DNA from: Paenibacillus sp. SZ31
Lineage (GTDB): Bacteria; Bacillota; Bacilli; Paenibacillales; Paenibacillaceae
NCBI RefSeq assembly: GCF_012912005.1
Contig: NZ_JABBEA010000022.1
Coordinates: forward strand, 1 to 64,000
Length of the DNA: 64,000 nucleotides
Direction of reading: 5' to 3'
Under the pieces are notes generated by a model, which worked only from the letters and a program-made list of their open reading frames with translations, did no database searches and was not told where the DNA came from. Position 1 is the stretch's first letter. Each line of letters begins with the position of its first letter. Position numbers and translations under genes: made by a program. This document shows positions 9,047-19,338 of the stretch, one piece after another.

Positions 9047-9481
9047 ATGTTATTTTCCAAAATATTAGTGGCTTATGATGGTTCCAAAGCTTCAAATAAA
9101 GCACTCGATCGTGCGATTGAGTTAGCTAAAGTGTCCCCGGATGCTGTATTGGATGTTATTCATGCTTTTGATTTCCCGCGTGTATTCATTGGTGAGGGGT
9201 TGGCTCCACTGCCACCTTCACTTAATAATGACTATTACAATCTGGCGGTGCAGACAACGGATGAAGCGAAAGAGCGAATCCAGGCTGCGGGTGTAACGGC
9301 CAACGTGGACTTGATTCAAGGAGCGGCTGCGGAAGTGCTGCTTGATTTTGCCAAAGAAAATGATTCTGATATCATTATTATTGGTAGCCGCGGACTGGGT
9401 GGAATTAGGGAATTTGTCCTGGGTAGTGTCAGTCATAATGTAGTGCAGCATGCTCAGGTTCCAGTACTGATCGTAAAATAA
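9047..9481 (+). CDS. Universal stress protein, UspA family
   Basis: 144 aa single-domain Usp. It starts with the family motif ILVAYDGSKASNKAL and ends with the ATP-binding loop GSRGLGGIREFVLGSVS, fitting the G-2x-G-9x-G(S/T) pattern, followed by HAQVPVLIVK. ATP-binding members act in stress survival, generally without a known substrate. GGAAGGGACG precedes the ATG. It is a single-gene unit closed by a terminator and lies immediately upstream of the purine operon control region. Confidence 0.92.
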   Translation: MLFSKILVAYDGSKASNKALDRAIELAKVSPDAVLDVIHAFDFPRVFIGEGLAPLPPSLNNDYYNLAVQTTDEAKERIQAAGVTANVDLIQGAAAEVLLDFAKENDSDIIIIGSRGLGGIREFVLGSVSHNVVQHAQVPVLIVK

Positions 9482-9512
9482 TGGATGAAGTGTGTACACA
9501 CGAAAGAGCAGG

Positions 9513-9555
9513 AAGCCGGTTGTCTTCGAGAGATTGAAGAGGAGCCGGCTTTCTT
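9513..9555 (+). terminator. Terminator after the usp gene
   Basis: AAGCCGG...TCTTC pairs with GAAGA...CCGGCTT (imperfect, internal loop), followed by TTCTTTT. It separates the usp transcript from the purine operon promoter. Confidence 0.65.
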
Positions 9556-9596
9556 TTATGGGATGAAATGGATGACTAAGCGAATTTAATGAAGCA

Positions 9597-9640
9597 ATTC
9601 CCGAACATTATATTTGTCAATATGTTAAATGTTCGTCTTT
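9597..9640 (+). promoter_or_regulatory. PurR box pair
   Basis: CGAACATT at 9602-9609 and its exact reverse complement AATGTTCG at 9628-9635 form an 8-bp inverted repeat just upstream of the -35. Each resembles the Bacillus PurBox (AWWWCCGAACWWT), with one mismatch in the first and two in the second. PurR in Bacillus binds such pairs upstream of purE and represses when PRPP is low. The spacing (18 nt between 13-mers) is slightly longer than the 16-17 of Bacillus subtilis. Confidence 0.75.
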
Positions 9641-9643
9641 AAG

Positions 9644-9673
9644 TTGACATTAGCTGTAGGGGATTGTTAGAAT
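9644..9673 (+). promoter_or_regulatory. Sigma-A promoter of the purine operon
   Basis: TTGACA (9644-9649), an 18-bp spacer and TAGAAT (9668-9673). Transcription would start near 9680 and give a leader of about 365 nt that contains the guanine riboswitch. Confidence 0.8.
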
Positions 9674-9770
9674 GTTAGATGTGTCGATCAGGTAAGAATA
9701 AGGTCGAGTAGGAACGAATTGTGTAACAAGATATTACAAAACGAATGAAGATGGTTTGAATAGATATTTG

Positions 9771-9974
9771 CTCGTATAACGCCGGGAATAGGGCCCGGAA
9801 GTATCTACCCGGGAACCGTAAATTTCCGGACTACGAGGAGATACGGCTGAGAGTCGCATGCAACCAGATGCGGACAGCAAGCCCCCTTTTGGCATGCCCA
9901 AATGAGGGATACGTATTTCTTGGAGTCCGGTGTCCGAAGAAAATGTGATGTTTTCGAGGGTAGCGGATTTTTTC
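9771..9974 (+). promoter_or_regulatory. Guanine riboswitch with transcription terminator platform
   Basis: Purine riboswitch aptamer at 9771-9837. P1 is CTCGTA/TACGAG. The core shows the conserved TATAA...GTATCTACC...CCGTAAAT pattern and the P2/P3 arms. The base that pairs with ligand is C at 9831 (GGACTACGAG), so guanine/hypoxanthine is expected rather than adenine. In the platform, AGTCCGG at 9924-9930 is complementary to CCGGACT at 9826-9832 and could form an antiterminator when no purine is bound. The alternative terminator ends in CGGATTTTTTC at 9964-9974. This arrangement makes guanine stop transcription before purE, as in B. subtilis. Confidence 0.92.
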
Positions 9975-10046
9975 ATTTCAAACGTTAAAAGAATTCATTA
10001 ATACCAGATGTAATCAAAAAAGCTCAGACGGGAGTTGGATGTATTC

Positions 10047-10532
10047 ATGTCACTGCAAGTCGCTGTAATTATGGGCAGCAAGTCGGATTGGGAAACGATG
10101 AAGCATGCGTGCGAGGTTCTGGATGAACTGGAGATTGGTTATGAGAAAAAGGTTGTCTCAGCCCATCGTACACCGGATTTGATGTTCGAATACGCAGAGC
10201 AGGCAATTGATCGAGGATTCAAGGTGATCATTGCAGGCGCAGGCGGGGCGGCACATCTACCCGGTATGGTTGCAGCCAAAACGATGCTTCCGGTCATTGG
10301 TGTTCCGGTTCAATCCAAAGCATTGAACGGTCTCGATTCCTTGTTGTCCATTGTTCAGATGCCTGGTGGTATTCCCGTCGCAACTGTGGCGATTGGCAAG
10401 GCAGGGGCAACCAATGCAGGATTGCTGGCAGCTCAGATGATCGGTGCTTTTGACCCGGATGTCCAACGTCGCTCTGAAGCTCGAAGAGAGCGCATCAAAC
10501 AAGAAGTACTCGAAAGCAGTGAAGAACTATGA
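10047..10532 (+). CDS. purE: N5-carboxyaminoimidazole ribonucleotide mutase
   Basis: 161 aa class I PurE, which moves the carboxyl group of N5-CAIR to form CAIR. The family motifs [29 protein letters not shown] and the [10 protein letters not shown] segment are all present. The ATG at 10047 is preferred to a TTG at 10035, which would sit directly against the GGGAG ribosome binding site. First gene of the operon; it overlaps purK by 4 bp, suggesting coupled translation. Confidence 0.96.
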   Translation: MSLQVAVIMGSKSDWETMKHACEVLDELEIGYEKKVVSAHRTPDLMFEYAEQAIDRGFKVIIAGAGGAAHLPGMVAAKTMLPVIGVPVQSKALNGLDSLLSIVQMPGGIPVATVAIGKAGATNAGLLAAQMIGAFDPDVQRRSEARRERIKQEVLESSEEL

Positions 10533-11731
10533 GTAGTACAGGGAATCAATCCGGTACGGCAGGAGAAGTACAGCATGTCCTGCTGCCAGGGAAGACAACC
10601 ATCGGCATTCTTGGAGGCGGACAGCTCGGACGCATGATGACACTCGCAGGAACGGCAATGGGGTATCGATTCATTACTCTTGATCCAGCTGTGGATGCAC
10701 CTTGTGGTCAAGTTGCTCGTCAGATTGAAGCAGGTTATGACGATGCCAAAGCTGCACTTGAACTGGCTCGGCAATGCGATGTCATTACGTATGAATTCGA
10801 AAATGTGGATGCAGAAGTCGCTGCGTTGCTCGAACGGGAGTCCTACGTTCCACAAGGAAGTGCGTTATTGTACACCACACAACATCGATTGCGTGAAAAA
10901 CGGGCGATTGAAGCTGCTGGAGTAAGAGTCGCGCCTTATCGTGAGATCACAAGTGCGGATACGATGCTTGCTGCTGTAAGCGAACTTGGAGTGCCCTGCG
11001 TACTGAAGACGGTGACTGGAGGCTACGATGGCAAAGGTCAACGGGTGATCCGGGAAGCAAGTCAGGCTGTTGCGGCATACGAAGAACTTGCAGCTACTGG
11101 TGCGGAACTGGTGTTGGAACAATTCATCAAGTTTGAATGCGAAATATCGGTCGTTGTAGCGCGTAGTACAAATGGGGAGATCAAGACGTTCCCGCCAGCG
11201 GAGAACATTCATGTGAACAACATTTTGCATGCGTCAATCGTACCCGCTAGAGTTGCTGCAGACATCCAGATTGAAGCTCAAAAGCTGGCAGCCGCGGTGG
11301 CAGAATCGATGAAAGCTGTGGGGTTGCTTGCTGTGGAACTGTTTGTAGCGGCGGATGGAAGGCTGTACGTCAACGAACTGGCGCCAAGACCACATAATTC
11401 CGGTCACTATACGATGGAAGCTTGTGCGACTTCTCAGTTCGAACAACATATCCGTGCCATCTGCGGATTACCACTCGGTGACACTTCGTTATTGAGTCCG
11501 GTCGTTATGGTCAATGTGCTTGGAGAACATTTGGAACGCATTATCGCCAGAACAGGGCAACCTGATGCAGAAGCGATAGAACTCGGTGTGATTCCCAAGC
11601 TTCACATATATGGTAAAACTGAAGCGAAAACAGGACGTAAGATGGGGCATGTGAATCTGCTCTGTCAGGATGTTGAAGAAGGATTGCAATGGATTGAACA
11701 AACTAATCTCTGGAGGAATACAAATTCATGA
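10529..11731 (+). CDS. purK: N5-carboxyaminoimidazole ribonucleotide synthase
   Basis: 400 aa ATP-grasp enzyme that joins bicarbonate to AIR, the partner reaction of PurE. The N-terminal [12 protein letters not shown] motif (residues about 27-38), the ATP-grasp lysine region [14 protein letters not shown], the [13 protein letters not shown] segment and the metal-binding [14 protein letters not shown] all fit PurK. An N-terminal extension of about 25 residues precedes the conserved start; the ATGA overlap with purE supports the ATG chosen. Confidence 0.95.
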   Translation: MSSTGNQSGTAGEVQHVLLPGKTTIGILGGGQLGRMMTLAGTAMGYRFITLDPAVDAPCGQVARQIEAGYDDAKAALELARQCDVITYEFENVDAEVAALLERESYVPQGSALLYTTQHRLREKRAIEAAGVRVAPYREITSADTMLAAVSELGVPCVLKTVTGGYDGKGQRVIREASQAVAAYEELAATGAELVLEQFIKFECEISVVVARSTNGEIKTFPPAENIHVNNILHASIVPARVAADIQIEAQKLAAAVAESMKAVGLLAVELFVAADGRLYVNELAPRPHNSGHYTMEACATSQFEQHIRAICGLPLGDTSLLSPVVMVNVLGEHLERIIARTGQPDAEAIELGVIPKLHIYGKTEAKTGRKMGHVNLLCQDVEEGLQWIEQTNLWRNTNS

Positions 11732-13026
11732 TTGAACGTTATAGCAGACCCGAAATGAGAGCCATCTGGACGGAAGAGAACAAATTCCAATCATGGCTGG
11801 AAGTTGAAATTTGTGCATGTGAGGCGTGGGCTGAACTGGGTGTTATCCCTAAGGATGAAGCAGCACTGCTTCGTCAGAACGCATCTTTTGATATCGACCG
11901 CATCTATGAGATCGAACAAGAAACACGTCATGATGTTATCGCATTTACACGTACGGTATCTGAAAGTCTGGGTGCGGAGCGGAAATGGGTGCACTACGGA
12001 CTGACTTCCACAGATGTCGTAGATACGGCCTTGGGATATGTACTGCGTCAAGCGAATGAGATTCTGGAAAAGGATATCGTGAATTTCATTGAAATTCTTC
12101 GTGAAAAAGCACTGGCTTATCAGCACACACCTATGATGGGACGTACGCACGGTGTACATGCAGAGCCAACAACATTTGGACTGAAAATGGCATTGTGGCA
12201 TGAAGAGATGAAACGGAACCTGGAGCGTTTCCGTCATGCAGCAGACAATGTACAATACGGCAAAATCTCAGGCGCAGTAGGAACGTACGCGAACATCGAT
12301 CCGTTTGTCGAAGAGTTTGTCTGCGAGAAGTTGGGCACGAAACCTGCGCCGATCTCGACTCAAACATTGCAACGTGACCGTCATGCGGAATATATGGCTA
12401 CACTGGCGTTGATCGCAACGTCCCTGGACAAGTTTGCTACAGAGGTACGTGCACTGCAGAAGAGTGAATTCCGTGAAGTGGAAGAAGCTTTTGCAAAAGG
12501 TCAAAAAGGATCTTCTGCGATGCCGCACAAACGTAACCCAATTGGTAGTGAAAACATCTCTGGTCTGTCCCGCGTCATTCGCGGACATATGGTATCGGCA
12601 TACGAGAACGTAACGCTCTGGCACGAGCGCGACATCTCACATTCTTCCGTAGAACGTATCATTCTGCCAGATGCAACGATGCTGCTGAACTACATGCTGA
12701 ACCGTTTTGGCAACATCGTGAAAAACCTGACAGTATTCCCTGAAAACATGAAACGCAACATGGAGCGTACTTACGGTGTACCATTCTCCGGTCGTATCAT
12801 GACAAAGCTGATCGACAAAGGTTTCAGCCGCGAGCAAGCGTACGATACCGTTCAACCACGTGCGATGCAAGCATGGGAAGAGCAACGTCAGTTCCAAGAT
12901 ATCGTGAAATCCACAACGGAAATCACGGAAGTGCTGAACGAAGAAGAAATCGCAGATGCATTCAACCCGTCATGGCACCTGAAGCACGTTGACACCATCT
13001 TCAAAAAGCTCGGCTTGAACGACTAA
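11728..13026 (+). CDS. purB: Adenylosuccinate lyase
   Basis: 432 aa member of the fumarase/aspartase superfamily; it cleaves SAICAR to AICAR and adenylosuccinate to AMP. The signature loop [16 protein letters not shown] is intact, with the conserved TSTDVVDTA and [14 protein letters not shown] motifs. It overlaps purK by 4 bp. A repeat-containing gap of 251 bp separates it from purC, whereas Bacillus purB and purC are nearly adjacent. Confidence 0.97.
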   Translation: MIERYSRPEMRAIWTEENKFQSWLEVEICACEAWAELGVIPKDEAALLRQNASFDIDRIYEIEQETRHDVIAFTRTVSESLGAERKWVHYGLTSTDVVDTALGYVLRQANEILEKDIVNFIEILREKALAYQHTPMMGRTHGVHAEPTTFGLKMALWHEEMKRNLERFRHAADNVQYGKISGAVGTYANIDPFVEEFVCEKLGTKPAPISTQTLQRDRHAEYMATLALIATSLDKFATEVRALQKSEFREVEEAFAKGQKGSSAMPHKRNPIGSENISGLSRVIRGHMVSAYENVTLWHERDISHSSVERIILPDATMLLNYMLNRFGNIVKNLTVFPENMKRNMERTYGVPFSGRIMTKLIDKGFSREQAYDTVQPRAMQAWEEQRQFQDIVKSTTEITEVLNEEEIADAFNPSWHLKHVDTIFKKLGLND

Positions 13027-13080
13027 TATATTAAGTTTTTGAATTATTCTACTCCCTAAAAGTATAGGTTGATTATGTGT

Positions 13081-13228
13081 TCACGCTGGAACGGAGAAGG
13101 CAGAAAAAACCTGAAGAAGCAAAGCGCTCGCCTTTATCACCGGATTTACCCCTTGAGAAAGGGATCAGAAAAATCCGGGGATAACAGCGATCGGAAGGTT
13201 ATTCTGCATTCGGAGTGGCCCCGCGTGA
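13081..13228 (+). repeat. Hairpin element R1 (upstream of purC)
   Basis: First copy of a dispersed family described in the findings. Outer ends TCACGC/GCGTGA pair, then CAGAAAAAACCT (13101-13112) pairs with AGGTTATTCTG (13196-13206), and the main stem TTATCACCGGATTT (13134-13147) with AAATCCGGGGATAA (13171-13184). The family signature AACAGCGATCGGAAGG is present. It ends about 50 nt before the purC start and points toward purC. Confidence 0.8.
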
Positions 13229-13277
13229 TGAGGGGAATTGGACGTATACTTTACATCTCCTGAAAGAAGGTGAGCCC

Positions 13278-14150
13278 ATGGCACTGTCCACTGCGGCAGA
13301 TCTCGTTAAAGCACCTCTGTTATATAAAGGAAAAGTACGTGAATTGTACGATCTGGGTGAACATTTTCTAATCGTGGTAACTGACCGAATCTCGGCATTC
13401 GATTACGTGCTGGACCCGGCAGTTCCCGAGAAAGGAAACGTACTGAATAAACTCAGCAGTTTCTGGTTTGAACTGACAGGAGACATGATGGAGAACCACG
13501 TCGTTCATACTGATGTAAATCAACTGGGTGATATCATCACAGACCCTGAATTGCTCAAAGACCGCATCATGGTAACTCGCAAAGCGGAACGCATTGATAT
13601 TGAGTGTGTCGTACGTGGATACATCACTGGTGGTGGATGGAGACAATATGAGACAAGCGGTGAAGTGAATGGGATTAAGCTGCCTGATGGACTTCGCAAG
13701 AACGCTAAGCTCGAAGTTCCCATTTTCACCCCGGCAGCCAAAAACGATGTTGGTCATGATGAAGACATCCCAATGGATCGCATGAAAGAACTGGTGGGAG
13801 ACGCACTCGCAGTTGAGCTACAAGAAAAAAGCCTGCGACTGTACGAATTCGCCCGTGATTACTGTGATCAGCGTGGCATCATTCTGGCAGACTGCAAATT
13901 CGAGTTCGGTATCGTGGACGGCAAGGTCATCCTAATTGACGAAATCTTCACCCCAGATGCTTCTCGCTTCTGGGCCAAAGAGAATTATGAACTCGACATC
14001 GAGATCGACAGCATGGATAAAGAGCCAGTGCGCACCTACCTTGCCGGAACCGATTGGGACAAGAACAGCAAACCCGATCCACTCCCACAAGAGGTAGTAG
14101 AGACAACAACCGCAAGATACGTCGATATTTATAACCGTTTAACGAAATAA
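13278..14150 (+). CDS. purC: SAICAR synthase
   Basis: 290 aa enzyme that ligates aspartate to CAIR using ATP. Recognisable motifs are LYKGKVRELYDLG, VVTDRISAFDYVLDP, VRGYITGGGWR and the IDEIFTPDASRFW segment that carries the aspartate-site residues. The length fits the longer (about 290-300 aa) form rather than the about 240 aa B. subtilis form. ATG 13278 is chosen because GAAAGAAGGTGAG stands before it; the upstream frame (from 13215) runs out of the repeat R1 and looks non-coding. Confidence 0.95.
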   Translation: MALSTAADLVKAPLLYKGKVRELYDLGEHFLIVVTDRISAFDYVLDPAVPEKGNVLNKLSSFWFELTGDMMENHVVHTDVNQLGDIITDPELLKDRIMVTRKAERIDIECVVRGYITGGGWRQYETSGEVNGIKLPDGLRKNAKLEVPIFTPAAKNDVGHDEDIPMDRMKELVGDALAVELQEKSLRLYEFARDYCDQRGIILADCKFEFGIVDGKVILIDEIFTPDASRFWAKENYELDIEIDSMDKEPVRTYLAGTDWDKNSKPDPLPQEVVETTTARYVDIYNRLTK

Positions 14151-14162
14151 TAAAGTTTAACG

Positions 14163-14289
14163 TTTGAGCGGGCTACGAGAAAGTTTGGCTTTCGATCGCT
14201 GTTGCCCCCGGAATATTTTGATTGGAATCCTTTTTTCAAAAGGAAACATTCCGGTTGCAAAGGCGAGCACTTCGTTTCTCTAGCTCAAA
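14163..14289 (-). repeat. Hairpin element R2, inverted copy
   Basis: Reads in reverse relative to the other copies. Outer ends TTTGAGC/GCTCAAA pair exactly, then GAGAAA/TTTCTC. On the minus strand the signatures are TGCTCGCCTTTGCAACCGG and CCGGGGGCAACAGCGATCG. It lies just after the purC stop codon, facing copy R3 across 219 bp. Confidence 0.75.
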
Positions 14290-14508
14290 TCTTTCCCTAC
14301 GCCAGTGTTCAAACTGGTGGGTGAGGCATTAAGAGCGGTGGCTTCCCATAGGTAGGGGAAGCCTGAAAAATTAAGAGAATTAAATTCACTAATTACTAAA
14401 GTAACTTAAAGACCATTAATTGTTTCAAGTAATGGTCAGGCTAGACCATTACCCACCGTGCAACGTAAAAGGTTGAGGCCTTTAAAAAATGTCGCATGGA
14501 CTAGCGGA
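14290..14508 (+). other. Spacer between repeat copies R2 and R3
   Basis: No gene was found here. It holds a hairpin GGCTTCCC/GGGAAGCC (14340-14363) with no T run, and an inverted pair GGTGGGTGA (near 14316-14325) and TTACCCACC (near 14451) that could fold the spacer into one large loop. A GACCATTA...TAATGGTC repeat lies in between. Confidence 0.4.
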
Positions 14509-14631
14509 GGGGCGGAATTGTTCTTAAAGGAGCGATAGCGTTCGCCTTTGTCCCCGGGTTTTGACCGCACAGCGGTTCAAAATAATCAAAAAACCTGGGG
14601 ACAACAAGCGACCGGAAGAACAATCCGCCCC
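14509..14631 (+). repeat. Hairpin element R3 (upstream of purS)
   Basis: Divergent member of the R family. The outer stem is GGGGCGGAATTGTTCTT with AAGAACAATCCGCCCC (one bulge), entirely different bases from R1 and R6 but in the same place. The side arm GCGATAGCGTTCGC and the main stem TGTCCCCGGGTTTT/AAAACCTGGGGACA follow. It ends about 80 nt before purS. Confidence 0.8.
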
Positions 14632-14709
14632 GGAGCAAGCGCCCCAAGTCACTTTTTTAACAGCGTAAAGCATTTATCCCGTTCATTACTGAGGAGGAAC
14701 ATAAGGATC

Positions 14710-14955
14710 ATGATCAAAGCAACCGTATATGTCACTATTAAGCAAAGCGTACTCGACCCGCAAGGCGTAGCTGTTCAAGGAGCCCTGCACTCCATGGGAT
14801 TCAATGAAGTGGAAAGTGTACGGATCGGTAAAGTCATGGAATTGAACCTGGATACAACAGATCGTGCGGATGCGGAGAAACGTTTGAAAGTCATGTGTGA
14901 AAAGCTGCTGGCCAACACCGTTGTTGAAGATTACCGCTACGAATTGGAGGGTTAA
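14710..14955 (+). CDS. purS: FGAM synthase subunit PurS
   Basis: 81 aa small subunit of the three-part formylglycinamidine synthase; it joins PurL and PurQ and lets ammonia pass between them. The start [19 protein letters not shown] and the [16 protein letters not shown] segment are typical. The ATG at 14710 follows GAGGAGG and AAGGA; the frame upstream belongs to R3 and is not coding. Stop codon is 4 nt before purQ. Confidence 0.94.
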   Translation: MIKATVYVTIKQSVLDPQGVAVQGALHSMGFNEVESVRIGKVMELNLDTTDRADAEKRLKVMCEKLLANTVVEDYRYELEG

Positions 14956-14959
14956 TCTC

Positions 14960-15649
14960 ATGAAATTTGCAGTTCTTGTGTTCCCTGGCTCCAACTGCGA
15001 CATCGACTGTTACAAGGCAGTGGAAGATGCGATTGGGCAAGAGGTTGATTATGTATGGCACACGGCTACAGATCTATCGGCTTATGATTGTATTTTAGTT
15101 CCGGGTGGTTTCTCTTATGGTGACTACTTGCGCTGCGGAGCTATTTCCCGCTTTGCACCGGTAATGAACGAGGTAGCGAAAGCTGCTGAACAAGGTAAAT
15201 ATATTTTGGGTATTTGCAACGGATTCCAGATCCTGACCGAAGCTGGATTGCTTCCAGGTGCATTGATCCGCAACACTTCCCTGAAATTCCGTTGTCACGA
15301 TACAGTATTGAAAGTGGCAAACGCGGATACACCATTTACACGTGACTATGCACCCGGCGAAGAGATTATCATCCCGATTGCTCACGGCGAAGGCAACTAT
15401 TATTGCGACGAGGAGACACTTGCGAGTCTGCAAGCGAACAACCAGATCGTATTTACGTATGGCAACAACCCGAACGGTTCCCTGGGTGATATCGCGGGAG
15501 TCTGTAATGAGGCTGGAAACGTGGTCGGCATGATGCCGCATCCAGAGCGTGCAGTGGATTCACTGTTTGGTTCGGAAGACGGCAAACGTATGTTTACATC
15601 TATTTTGAAAGCATGGAGGGATCGGCATGACGCAGCAGTTATCCGCTAA
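14960..15649 (+). CDS. purQ: FGAM synthase glutaminase subunit PurQ
   Basis: 229 aa class I glutamine amidotransferase domain that supplies ammonia to PurL. The nucleophile is Cys86 in ILGICNGFQ and the partner His-x-Glu is in [10 protein letters not shown]. The oxyanion-forming [11 protein letters not shown] motif is present. TTGGAGGG lies before the ATG. It overlaps purL by 23 bp, so the end of purQ contains the purL ribosome binding site. Confidence 0.96.
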   Translation: MKFAVLVFPGSNCDIDCYKAVEDAIGQEVDYVWHTATDLSAYDCILVPGGFSYGDYLRCGAISRFAPVMNEVAKAAEQGKYILGICNGFQILTEAGLLPGALIRNTSLKFRCHDTVLKVANADTPFTRDYAPGEEIIIPIAHGEGNYYCDEETLASLQANNQIVFTYGNNPNGSLGDIAGVCNEAGNVVGMMPHPERAVDSLFGSEDGKRMFTSILKAWRDRHDAAVIR

Positions 15650-17870
15650 GGAACCGACAGCAGAACAGGTCGCAGAACATAAACTTTACGCACAAATGGG
15701 CGTATCTGACAGCGAGTATGCGCTGATCTGTGAGTTCATGGGGCGCAAGCCAAACTACACGGAAATTGGTGTGTTCAGTGTAATGTGGTCCGAGCACTGT
15801 GCTTATAAAAACTCCAAGCCATTACTGCGCCGTTTCCCAACCACTGGACCACGTGTCCTGATGGGACCTGGTGAAGGTGCCGGTATCGTGGATATCGGTG
15901 ATAACCAGGCTGTTGTATTCAAAATTGAAAGCCATAACCATCCTTCCGCAGTTGAGCCTTATCAAGGTGCGGCAACAGGTGTGGGCGGCATTATCCGTGA
16001 TATTTTCTCCATGGGTGCAAGACCGGTAGCAATACTGAACTCCCTTCGTTTTGGCAAGTTGGAGAGCGATCGCGTTAAATATTTGTTCGAACATGTTGTA
16101 TCAGGTATTGCTGGATACGGTAACTGTATCGGTATTCCTACCGTTGGTGGCGAAGTGATGTTTGATGAGAGCTATGAAGGCAATCCGCTGGTTAACGCTA
16201 TGTGTGTGGGTCTGATTGATCATGACAAGATCCAGCGCGGCGTAGCTAAAGGTGTAGGTAACCCTGTGTATTATGTAGGGCCACCAACAGGCCGTGATGG
16301 TATTCATGGAGCAACCTTTGCATCGGTTGAACTGACGGAAGAATCCGAGTCCCAACGGACAGCGGTTCAGGTTGGTGATCCATTTATGGAGAAACTGGTA
16401 ATGGAATCCTGTCTGGAATTGATTGACACGGGTATCGTGCTCGGAATTCAGGATATGGGCGCTGCGGGACTGACATGTTCGAGTGCAGAGATGGCAAGTA
16501 AAGCGGGTAACGGTCTGGAATTGTATCTGGATCAGGTGCCACAGCGTGAAGAAGGCATGACACCTTACGAGATGATGTTGTCCGAGTCCCAAGAACGGAT
16601 GTTGTTCGTTGTTGAGCCGAAGGATGAGGCGCAGGCGATGGAAATCTTTGAACGTTGGGGCGTAATCTGTGCCAAAGTCGGTAAAGTAACGGATGACGGT
16701 CGTTTGAAATTGATCCACCACGGCGAAGTGGTCGGAGATATGCCTGTAACGGCTTTGGTTGACGAATGTCCAGTGTATGACAAACCATCTTCTGTACCTG
16801 CCTACTACGAGCAAAGTGCTTCCATCGACACGCTTCGTTACGACGAAGTGTCTGATCTCGGCGGAGCATTGAAACAAGTACTGGCTTCACCAACAGTAGC
16901 AAGTAAAAAATGGGTGTATGACCAATACGACTACATGGTGCGTACAAGCACTGCCGTTCGTCCAGGTTCGGATGCAGCCGTAGTCACGATTCGTGGAACA
17001 CGCAAAGGCCTCGCAATGACAACGGACTGTAATGGACGGTATGTGTATCTTGATCCTGAAGTTGGTGGACGGATTGCCGTAAGTGAAGCAGCGCGTAACA
17101 TTGTATGTTCTGGTGCAGAGCCGCTGGCAATTACGGACAACCTGAACTTCGGTAACCCGGAGAAGCCGGATATTTTCTGGCAAATGGAGAAAGCGGTAGA
17201 CGGTATGGCGGAAGCTTGCCGTGTGCTGGATACGCCGGTTATCGGTGGTAACGTAAGTCTGTATAACGAAAACGCCAAAGGCTCCATCTATCCAACGCCA
17301 GTTGTAGGTATGGTAGGTCTTGTTCATGATACGGATCATATCACGACACAATCATTCAAATCCGAAGGTGATGTTATCATCCTCCTCGGTGAAACGAAAG
17401 CTGAGCTGGGTGGCAGCGAGCTGCAATACGCGGTTCATGGTCAGACGGAAGGTCGTCCACCAGAACTGAACTTGCAAACGGAAAAAGCGTTGCTCGGAAC
17501 CGTGCTGGAAGCTATTCAATCCGGTCTCGTTCGCTCGGCACATGACTTGTCTGAAGGCGGCTTGGCTGTTGCACTCGCAGAGTCTTGTATCAGTGGTAAC
17601 GTAGGAGCACAGGTGAATGTCGAGACTGCACTGCGTGCAGATCACGCCCTATTCAGTGAGAGCCAATCCCGTATCTTGTTGTCGGCTACGCCAGAGCAAG
17701 CGGGTAAACTTGAAGCATTTGTACGTGAGCGTGGTGTACCTGTAGCTGTGATTGGACGTGTAGAAGGAAGTAACCTGACGATTGAATTGAACGGAACATC
17801 AGCCGTGAGCGAACCTGTAGGAGGTTTGGCTCAGGTCTGGGAGGATGCGATTCCATGTCTCATGAACTGA
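15627..17870 (+). CDS. purL: FGAM synthase large subunit PurL
   Basis: 747 aa small-type PurL that converts FGAR to FGAM with ATP and ammonia from PurQ. The length and the lack of a fused glutaminase domain match the Gram-positive three-subunit enzyme. Motifs include [44 protein letters not shown] and GVQ-like [15 protein letters not shown]. Two duplicated AIRS-like halves can be followed through the sequence. It overlaps purF by 16 bp. Confidence 0.97.
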   Translation: MTQQLSAKEPTAEQVAEHKLYAQMGVSDSEYALICEFMGRKPNYTEIGVFSVMWSEHCAYKNSKPLLRRFPTTGPRVLMGPGEGAGIVDIGDNQAVVFKIESHNHPSAVEPYQGAATGVGGIIRDIFSMGARPVAILNSLRFGKLESDRVKYLFEHVVSGIAGYGNCIGIPTVGGEVMFDESYEGNPLVNAMCVGLIDHDKIQRGVAKGVGNPVYYVGPPTGRDGIHGATFASVELTEESESQRTAVQVGDPFMEKLVMESCLELIDTGIVLGIQDMGAAGLTCSSAEMASKAGNGLELYLDQVPQREEGMTPYEMMLSESQERMLFVVEPKDEAQAMEIFERWGVICAKVGKVTDDGRLKLIHHGEVVGDMPVTALVDECPVYDKPSSVPAYYEQSASIDTLRYDEVSDLGGALKQVLASPTVASKKWVYDQYDYMVRTSTAVRPGSDAAVVTIRGTRKGLAMTTDCNGRYVYLDPEVGGRIAVSEAARNIVCSGAEPLAITDNLNFGNPEKPDIFWQMEKAVDGMAEACRVLDTPVIGGNVSLYNENAKGSIYPTPVVGMVGLVHDTDHITTQSFKSEGDVIILLGETKAELGGSELQYAVHGQTEGRPPELNLQTEKALLGTVLEAIQSGLVRSAHDLSEGGLAVALAESCISGNVGAQVNVETALRADHALFSESQSRILLSATPEQAGKLEAFVRERGVPVAVIGRVEGSNLTIELNGTSAVSEPVGGLAQVWEDAIPCLMN

Positions 17871-19333
17871 CGACAGGACCGTTGTGGACAGGCGATTATT
17901 ATAATGAAGGGTCCGGCAAGGAAGGACTCGACAAATTGAAGGAAGAATGCGGCGTGTTCGGGGTGTTCAGACACCCTGACGCGGCTTCGCTCTCCTATTA
18001 TGGACTGCATGCGCTGCAACATCGGGGCGAAGAAAGTGCAGGCATGTGTGTGAGTGATGGCAGCCAGTTTAACTATCATCGCGGCATGGGTCTGGTGAAG
18101 GAAGTGTTCACCAAAGACCTGATGCAGACGTTGACCGGGGATATTTCCATTGGACATGTCCGGTATTCAACAAGTGGTGACAGTAAACTGACGAACGCAC
18201 AGCCATTGGTATTCAAATACCGTGATGGTGATCTTGCAGTAGCAACCAACGGTAACATTGTGAATGCACCAACGATCCGGCGCGAGCTGGAGCAGAGCGG
18301 TTCCATTTTCCAAACAACGAGTGATACTGAGGTCATTGCGCATCTGATTGCACGATCCTCCAAAGGGCTTGTGGAAGCGGCAAAAGAGGCATTCCAGCGC
18401 ATTGTTGGCGGTTATGCATTTCTGATCATGACCAATGACAAGTTGCTCGTGGCTTCCGATCCACACGGACTTCGTCCGCTCACGATGGGCAAGCTCGGGG
18501 ATGCGTATCTGTTTGCATCTGAGACGTGTGCACTGGAAACAATCGGCGCAGAGTTAATTCGTGATATTGAACCGGGTGAACTGCTTGTGCTGGATGCCGA
18601 TGGTTTGCACGAGGATCGTTTTGATCATCACAAACACCGCAAGGCATTATGCGCGATGGAATATATTTATTTTGCTCGTCCGGATAGTGATATGAATGGT
18701 ACGAACCAGCATGCGGCCCGTAAACGGATGGGAAGCCGGATGGCGATTGAGTCGTTTGTGGATGCGGACTTGGTTACGGGGGTACCAGATTCCAGCATCT
18801 CGGCAGCAATTGGATACGCTGAACAGACAGGTATTCCGTATGAGATGGGTATGATCAAAAATAAATACACTGGACGTACGTTTATCCAACCGAGCCAGGA
18901 ACTGCGGGAGCAGGGCGTGAAGATGAAGCTGAGCGCTGTGCGTCGCGTTGTGGAAGGCAAACGTGTGGTCATGATTGACGACTCCATCGTACGGGGAACA
19001 ACCTCTCGTCGGATCGTGAACATGCTGCGTGATGCAGGAGCTACCGAGGTTCATGTGCGCATTACATCACCACCTTTCAAAAATCCGTGTTTCTACGGTA
19101 TTGATACGCCTGACAGCCGTGAATTAATTGCTTCACAGTTGTCGGTTGAAGAAATTTGCCGTGAAATTAATGCGGACTCCCTGGAGTTCCTCAGTCCTGA
19201 TGGACTGATTGCATCGATTCAGGGAGATAATCAGGATGATCCTAAAGGCGGACTATGTCTCGCATGTTTTGATCATGATTACCCAACCCGCCTCGACTTC
19301 AACGGCGAAGAAAAATTCGGCTGTAGCTGTTAG
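17855..19333 (+). CDS. purF: Glutamine PRPP amidotransferase
   Basis: 492 aa enzyme of the first committed purine step. The nucleophile is Cys32 (KEECGVFGV), so a 31-residue propeptide should be removed. The PRPP loop [16 protein letters not shown] is intact. Cysteines at [15 protein letters not shown] and the C-terminal FGCSC fit the [4Fe-4S]-containing Bacillus-type enzyme, whose cluster makes it oxygen sensitive. It ends just before a 367-bp repetitive GC-rich gap. Confidence 0.96.
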   Translation: MSHELTTGPLWTGDYYNEGSGKEGLDKLKEECGVFGVFRHPDAASLSYYGLHALQHRGEESAGMCVSDGSQFNYHRGMGLVKEVFTKDLMQTLTGDISIGHVRYSTSGDSKLTNAQPLVFKYRDGDLAVATNGNIVNAPTIRRELEQSGSIFQTTSDTEVIAHLIARSSKGLVEAAKEAFQRIVGGYAFLIMTNDKLLVASDPHGLRPLTMGKLGDAYLFASETCALETIGAELIRDIEPGELLVLDADGLHEDRFDHHKHRKALCAMEYIYFARPDSDMNGTNQHAARKRMGSRMAIESFVDADLVTGVPDSSISAAIGYAEQTGIPYEMGMIKNKYTGRTFIQPSQELREQGVKMKLSAVRRVVEGKRVVMIDDSIVRGTTSRRIVNMLRDAGATEVHVRITSPPFKNPCFYGIDTPDSRELIASQLSVEEICREINADSLEFLSPDGLIASIQGDNQDDPKGGLCLACFDHDYPTRLDFNGEEKFGCSC

Positions 19334-19338
19334 TTGTA

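Noticed and set aside
13207-13229. T-box-like word GGAGTGGCCCCGCG at the end of R1
   Set aside because: There is no specifier loop, no AG bulge, and no terminator/antiterminator pair; the word is simply the right arm of the R1 outer stem.
13069-13263. 64-codon frame upstream of purC
   Set aside because: It lies almost entirely within repeat R1 and follows the repeat's structure; it has no good ribosome binding site and similar frames are broken in other copies.
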